From Scardovia wiggsiae (lineage in GTDB: Bacteria > Actinomycetota > Actinomycetes > Actinomycetales > Bifidobacteriaceae), in contig NZ_CP157350.1 of assembly GCF_051045985.1 (NCBI RefSeq), positions 868,001-932,000 on the forward strand: DNA of 64,000 nt, given 5' to 3'. How positions within the stretch are numbered: position 1 is the first letter of the stretch; the number at the start of each line of letters is the position of its first letter. Both the position numbers and the translations under genes were made by a program. The notes under the pieces are model-generated. The model was not told where the DNA came from. It saw only the letters and a program-made list of their open reading frames with translations, and searched no databases. This document shows, in pieces, positions 59,982 through 64,000 of the stretch.

Positions 59982-60914
59982 ATGACCAATGGTCCGGAAG
60001 GCCATGCAAAGAAACCCGTTATCATCAGTTTAGGCGAAGTCCTGTGGGATATCTTCCCGGAGGGCAAAACAGCCGGCGGTGCCCCCGTGAATTTTACATA
60101 CCATGCCATTCAGAACGGCGCAGACGGATACTCCGTGAGTGCCCTGGGCAACGATGAGCTTGGCGATGAGCTGGAGACTACCGTCCGCACTGCCGGTATC
60201 CATTGCCTTTTTGAAAGGAACAGTTATCCTACCGGCACAGCCGGAGTAGCTGTTGAAGACAATGAAAATTCCTATACTATAACCGAAAACGCTGCGTGGG
60301 ACCATCTGAAAATTACCGATGATATCCGGAAAGCCGTGGACATGGCTGACGGGATTGCATACGGGACATTAGCATCACGGAATGAAGAATCACGATCGGC
60401 AATAATGGAGCTCCTCGAAAGCGCCCCTCACAATGCTTTCAGGTTTTTTGACATCAACCTGAGAGGGGATTATTTTTCCCGTGACCTCATTGATCAGCTG
60501 CTTGGCACTGCTACATATTTCAAAATGAACGACAGTGAATGCGCTTTTCTCCGTTCCCTGTTCGGTATCGGAGGAAATGACGATGACGCCTGCCAATGGT
60601 TCTTCAGCCGTTATTCCGGGCTGGAATATGTGGCGCTTACAGCCGGGCGCAGGTTCTCCTGCATTACTGCACGCACCGGTGAAAGGTCATATATCAGGAC
60701 CCCTCACATAAAGATGCTCAATGTCATAGGCTCCGGCGATGTATTCGACGGGGTCATGGCGGCTGAACTGCTTAAAGGGGCATCCATGCCTGAAGCACAT
60801 CAGAAAGCAGTCAATACCGCTGCCTATGTGTGTACCCAGCGCAAAGCATGGCCGGCATATCCCGATGAGATACCCGACTACGTATCGTGGCAGCATCTGT
60901 GCCAGGACACCTGA
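59982..60914 (+). CDS. PfkB-family carbohydrate kinase, second fructokinase-like paralogue
   Basis: A 310-residue homologue of the kinase at 15727-16644, sharing GEVLWDIFPEGKTAGGAPVN and NLRGDYFSRDLIDQLL. The catalytic loop is IGSGDVFDGVMAA; the Asp is kept but the usual GAGD is GSGD. I use the ATG at 59982, with AGAGGA upstream; the in-frame GTG at 59949 lacks a ribosome binding site and falls next to a TATAAT at 59937-59942. Family evidence supports fructose or a related hexose. The role difference between the two paralogues is not evident. Confidence 0.85.
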   Translation: MTNGPEGHAKKPVIISLGEVLWDIFPEGKTAGGAPVNFTYHAIQNGADGYSVSALGNDELGDELETTVRTAGIHCLFERNSYPTGTAGVAVEDNENSYTITENAAWDHLKITDDIRKAVDMADGIAYGTLASRNEESRSAIMELLESAPHNAFRFFDINLRGDYFSRDLIDQLLGTATYFKMNDSECAFLRSLFGIGGNDDDACQWFFSRYSGLEYVALTAGRRFSCITARTGERSYIRTPHIKMLNVIGSGDVFDGVMAAELLKGASMPEAHQKAVNTAAYVCTQRKAWPAYPDEIPDYVSWQHLCQDT

Positions 60915-61019
60915 CTGGCAGCACATTGCAATAACCGGAAATGTTTGGGGTTACCCCATGCCCGGATGCGATAATATCAGAAAGATAAGGGCAAAACGTG
61001 GCCACGCCACAGCAATAGG

Positions 61020-61062
61020 GAAAAAGAAAAAGCCCCGGAACGTTAGTATTTCCAAGGCTTTC
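61020..61062 (-). terminator. Intrinsic terminator of ssrA
   Basis: On the minus strand AAGCCTTGGAA pairs with TTCCGGGGCTT (two G-U pairs) around a nine-base loop, then a T-run. It begins about 20 bases after the tmRNA 3' end. Confidence 0.85.
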
Positions 61063-61078
61063 ACATAGCTTATCAGAG

Positions 61079-61474
61079 TGGAGCCGCGGGGAATTGAACC
61101 CCGGTCCGGTAACCGTACCTGCAGTCTTCTACGTGCGTAGTCTGCTGGCCGTTATGGCTATTTATCTGCCTTTGCGCTGACGCAGACAACGCACAACAGG
61201 CATAGGCTCAATCAGATTTCCCTGAAATACCTTGAGCCTCAGTATCCCAGGTAAGCCTTCTTATGACGCCCTGCTTCCTCCCGAAGGCGAAAAGGAGAGG
61301 ACGGAGCTGGAACTCGCTGTTTAATTCCTAGCGCGAAGCTTAGGCAGCAAGTGCAAACTCAGTGCGATTAGATTTAGCACTTAATTCCTGCAGGAGGACG
61401 TTAACGAGCGGACCCCTGCATTCTCGGCACGCTTCCCTGCAACGAACAGGTCACCGTCGAAACCGATCGACCCC
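61079..61474 (-). ncRNA. ssrA: tmRNA
   Basis: Rescues stalled ribosomes, acting as both tRNA and mRNA. The 5' end reads GGGGTCGATCGGTTTCGACG, the tmRNA hallmark. The 3' tRNA-like end carries GGACCGGGGTTCAATTCCCC (T arm) and the acceptor strand GCGGCTCCA. The tag frame lies at 61378-61340 (minus) and encodes AKSNRTEFALAA followed by TAA, ending in the AlaAla proteolysis signal, as in bifidobacteria. Acceptor pairs G1-C, G2-C, G3-U, G4-C, U5-G, C6-G are formed with the 3' GGCTCC. After the discriminator A the genome reads CTC, so CCA is not encoded. SmpB is not in this window. Confidence 0.97.
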
Positions 61475-61507
61475 ATATTAACTTTTTCAGCCACATGCGT
61501 ATACAAC

Positions 61508-61536
61508 ATAATACGTTGTTACTGTATTAAGAGCAA
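61508..61536 (-). promoter_or_regulatory. Promoter of ssrA
   Basis: On the minus strand TTGCTC (61536-61531), 17 bases, TATTAT (61513-61508). The predicted start lies about 27 bases before the mature 5' end, so RNase P would trim a short leader. Confidence 0.65.
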
Positions 61537-61573
61537 CCAGAACAGTTTATGTGATATTCCCGGCTTTGTCGAA

Positions 61574-62677
61574 TCACTGCGCAGACGGCGAGCCGGCGGA
61601 TCCTGAGTTATCCGGTTTAATTACTGCATGGTCAGGGGCAGAAACATCAATAACACGGTTGGGGCTTTTATCTTCAGCAAGTTTTTCAAGGGTTTTTCGG
61701 ACAATCGCTTTTTTGAAATCCATCTGTGACGAATTGCCCCAAATAATGGTATACCCGCTTTTCAGTACAGTCGTTACTGAATCCTGCGTCTCTGCTGTTA
61801 CAGAGGTAATTTGCGACCGCAGGTCTTCAGGCAAAGCAGACAGGACTTTGAGTGCCTGTTTAACAGCGTTCTGTTTCAGCGCTGCAGTAAAGTCTGCAAC
61901 TGTGATAACCGGTATGCCGTCAACTGAGGCTTTCTCTGCGGACATAGTACGCCCACGCGAATCAACCGCCTGCGTCTGCCCTGAATCCGTTTTCAGGACT
62001 GCGGCGGGTTTGGATGCCGATACTCTGACCTCTATGCCATGGGGAAAACGACGGCTGACTTTTGCCCCGGAAACGCCCGGTATTTTTGCCGCCTGATCAT
62101 TGATAGCCTTTGTATCCAGCAGAAAGAGCGATCTTCCTGACTGCTTTTGGGCGATCTTCCTAATCTCCTGAGGCTGCACCCATTCATTTGTGCCTGTAAC
62201 TGTAATGGAACCAGGCTGCAACGCCAGTACCGGGGAAAACAGGAGCGCCGCAATAATCCCGGAAACTGCAGCTACAACAGCAATAACAATGGCAATATCC
62301 CTGATGATTTTTTTCCTGCTGTTCTTCTCCCTTTCCTTATGCTTTCTCGTAAAATCGATAAGTTTGGGGCGTACAGATGCTTTCTGGCGGCCACTGCCGG
62401 CAGCAGCAGCGAGCTCTTCAACTGTATTGCGGGTACGCATCTGGCGGGGGTCTATGAACTGCCCCTGCCCGCTTTTAACGGTATCGCCGGCAGTCTTTTT
62501 ACCTGCGCCCCTGTGTACCGGGGATTTCCCATCCCCCCGCCGGCCCGTGATATTGCGGGGCATGCGCTGCTGTGAGGATCGGCTTATATTGCTTTGTGCT
62601 GTACGTCCGCTGCCCTTCCTGCCGGCAGACGGACTTCCCCCTGTTTCGGGCTCATTTTTTTTAAAGGGTTCAAACAT
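61574..62677 (-). CDS. ftsQ: Cell division protein FtsQ/DivIB
   Basis: Bitopic divisome protein that connects early and late components. The 367-residue product (ATG at 62677) has a cytoplasmic basic segment of about 130 residues, longer than usual, one helix (IAIVIAVVAAVSGIIAALLF, about 140-160) and then the POTRA domain (PGSITVTGTNEWVQPQEIRK, the 'G...' motif of FtsQ) and the beta domain. The ATG overlaps murC by 8 bp. Open sequence upstream to 62968 overlaps murC and is a shadow. The murC-ftsQ order is typical of the dcw cluster; ftsZ is not visible after it, since ssrA follows. Confidence 0.88.
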   Translation of the reverse strand: MFEPFKKNEPETGGSPSAGRKGSGRTAQSNISRSSQQRMPRNITGRRGDGKSPVHRGAGKKTAGDTVKSGQGQFIDPRQMRTRNTVEELAAAAGSGRQKASVRPKLIDFTRKHKEREKNSRKKIIRDIAIVIAVVAAVSGIIAALLFSPVLALQPGSITVTGTNEWVQPQEIRKIAQKQSGRSLFLLDTKAINDQAAKIPGVSGAKVSRRFPHGIEVRVSASKPAAVLKTDSGQTQAVDSRGRTMSAEKASVDGIPVITVADFTAALKQNAVKQALKVLSALPEDLRSQITSVTAETQDSVTTVLKSGYTIIWGNSSQMDFKKAIVRKTLEKLAEDKSPNRVIDVSAPDHAVIKPDNSGSAGSPSAQ

Positions 62678-64000
62678 GGCTGCCCTGCTTTCCGTTCTGG
62701 GCACGGTGCCCGTTATGGCGCAGCTGCCCAAGTACAGTATTAGCAGCATCAGTAATGGAACCTGCCCCGACAGTAATGATGATATCTCCTGGCCTCGCCC
62801 TGTCCGCGGCGAAGCGGCCTGCAGTATCCATATCCGGGATACTGTACGCATCGGTATGTGACCCTGCCCGGCCAATACGTGAAACAACAGTGTCGGGGGA
62901 AATCCCCGGCCAGTCCTCCTGTTTCTCACGTGCCGGGAAAATATCCGTAACCACAACATCATCGGCAATGCTCAGGGCATCTGCAAACTGCTGCGCAAAA
63001 AAATGGGTACGGGAAAACAGATGGGGCTGGAATATCACATGGATCGCTGACTGCGGGAACCTGCGCCGCGCAGCATGGAGCAGAGCTTCTATTTCCGTCG
63101 GATGATGTGCATAATCATCAATAACCGTTACGCCATCTTCAGTACCGCGGATCTCAAACCGGCGTTTTGCGCCGTAAAACTCAAATGCGGCGCTGCATGC
63201 CTTCTGCGGATCCATGCCCATAAGTACGGCGCTGATAATAGCAGCAGCAGCATTGCGCGCATTATGGATACCCGGCACGCGCAGCTTAACATCAAACGTC
63301 TGTGTATCCCTTCCCCCATCTTTACCCCTGTACATCTCAGGGATCAGGCTGGAGGGGAATGTCAGAGAAAACCGTTCTGCCGCAGCAGAGAGGGCTTTGC
63401 TGCCGGTACGGTCATTCCTGCCACCTTCCTTTTCAGGAGTTTCATTTTCGTTGGTGATGAGGACGCGCAGGGCATAGGACCCTTTGAGGTCAATACCCTG
63501 CCGTGCCGTATACACAACACAGTGCCGGGATGCCTCTTCACCCATTGATGCCAGGACTGATAAAGCACCTTCATCATCACCGCACAGGACAACGTATTTC
63601 TGCGCATGGTGCGCATGCTCGGCGAATGCGGCCATAAAAGCATCTGCTGACCCATAATGGTCAAGATGGTCAGGTTCGACATTCGTGATCACTGCAATAT
63701 AGGGATGATATTTTTCAAAGCTTCCGTCCGACTCATCAGCCTCAGCTACAAACGCCTCGCCCGTACCGGCATGCCCGCCGTCAATGCTTCCCCGGGGTGT
63801 ACGGATCGAACCTCCCACAGCAAAACTGGGGTCTTTCAGATCCCCCTCGCCCTGCGCCGCCAGTATCTGTGCAAGCATTGCGCTGGTCGTTGTTTTCCCA
63901 TGTGCTCCCGCAACAGTAACAGCATACCGGTGTTTCTGCATAAGGAGGGCAAGGATATCGCTCCGATGCAGAAGCAGCGCCCCGCATTCCCGGGCAGCAA
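62670..64000 (-). CDS. murC: UDP-N-acetylmuramate-L-alanine ligase, N-terminus cut by window edge
   Basis: Adds the first stem amino acid, L-alanine, to UDP-MurNAc. The frame is open from 62670 to the end of the window. The ATPase P-loop AVTVAGAHGKTTTSAMLAQI lies just inside the edge, followed by EADESDGSFEKYHPYIAVIT, NVEPDHLDHYGS and the C-terminal-domain motif VIDDYAHHPTEIEALLHAAR, all diagnostic of MurC. About 100 N-terminal residues (UDP-binding domain start) lie beyond base 64000; upstream codons read ECGALLLHRSDILALL. The frame overlaps ftsQ by 8 bp. Confidence 0.95.
   Translation of the reverse strand, partial: AARECGALLLHRSDILALLMQKHRYAVTVAGAHGKTTTSAMLAQILAAQGEGDLKDPSFAVGGSIRTPRGSIDGGHAGTGEAFVAEADESDGSFEKYHPYIAVITNVEPDHLDHYGSADAFMAAFAEHAHHAQKYVVLCGDDEGALSVLASMGEEASRHCVVYTARQGIDLKGSYALRVLITNENETPEKEGGRNDRTGSKALSAAAERFSLTFPSSLIPEMYRGKDGGRDTQTFDVKLRVPGIHNARNAAAAIISAVLMGMDPQKACSAAFEFYGAKRRFEIRGTEDGVTVIDDYAHHPTEIEALLHAARRRFPQSAIHVIFQPHLFSRTHFFAQQFADALSIADDVVVTDIFPAREKQEDWPGISPDTVVSRIGRAGSHTDAYSIPDMDTAGRFAADRARPGDIIITVGAGSITDAANTVLGQLRHNGHRAQNGKQGSHV

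Overview
The window looks like chromosomal DNA from a member of the Bifidobacteriaceae (phylum Actinomycetota). The tmRNA encodes the tag peptide AKSNRTEFALAA. There is a 24-residue bL37-type ribosomal protein, the gene order infC-rpmI-rplT / xerD / parA-scpA-scpB is actinobacterial, and folC sits next to smc. Several genes appear to be leaderless. Base composition is near 50% GC, which is low for Bifidobacterium itself, so a Scardovia-like or insect-associated relative is possible. I cannot name the species. Nearly every base is accounted for by single-copy housekeeping or transport genes. I see no prophage, insertion sequence, tRNA, rRNA or CRISPR array.

Layout. 1-4142 (minus): typA (3' end off the window), scpB, scpA, parA. 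4525-13130 (plus): an oligopeptide ABC transporter (oppB, oppC, a fused oppDF and two tandem oppA lipoproteins) that splits parA from xerD. 13285-16644 (minus): xerD, an FHS-type sugar permease and a fructokinase. 17117-18678 (minus): rplT, rpmI and infC, the last with a non-AUG start. 18893-22768 (minus): a polar amino acid ABC transporter. 22974-24643: a HAD phosphatase diverging from thiamine pyrophosphokinase. 24992-31532: a ChvE/GguAB-type monosaccharide ABC transporter diverging from a ROK repressor and an orphan sugar-ABC ATPase, with clear palindromic operators between them. 32469-34545 (minus): an AgrC-like kinase and a LytTR response regulator.

34719-40186 (plus) is a complete PTS operon: promoter, RAT antiterminator site overlapping an 18-bp terminator, EIIBCA, LicT/BglG-type antiterminator, HPr and Enzyme I. 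It is followed by gap, galM, bL37, a NUDIX protein and a small NTF2-like gene. 44148-46187 holds an ECF sigma factor with a Cys-rich downstream partner, and a DnaQ-like exonuclease starting 6 bp away in the opposite direction. 46120-52738 is a peptidoglycan cross-bridge cluster (aminotransferase-like protein, MurE-like ligase, ATP-grasp ligase, two FemAB transferases). 52814-64000 carries smc, folC, an Xaa-Pro aminopeptidase, a second fructokinase, ssrA, ftsQ and murC (5' end off the window).

The main non-coding signals are the RAT/terminator switch before the PTS genes, the ROK operator, a GC-rich palindrome upstream of the LytTR regulator, two homologous 83-86 bp palindromic elements in inverted orientation, a 3 x 15 bp repeat before fructokinase, long poly-G and poly-C tracts, and a repeated '-10 box, six bases, ATG' leaderless start signal.
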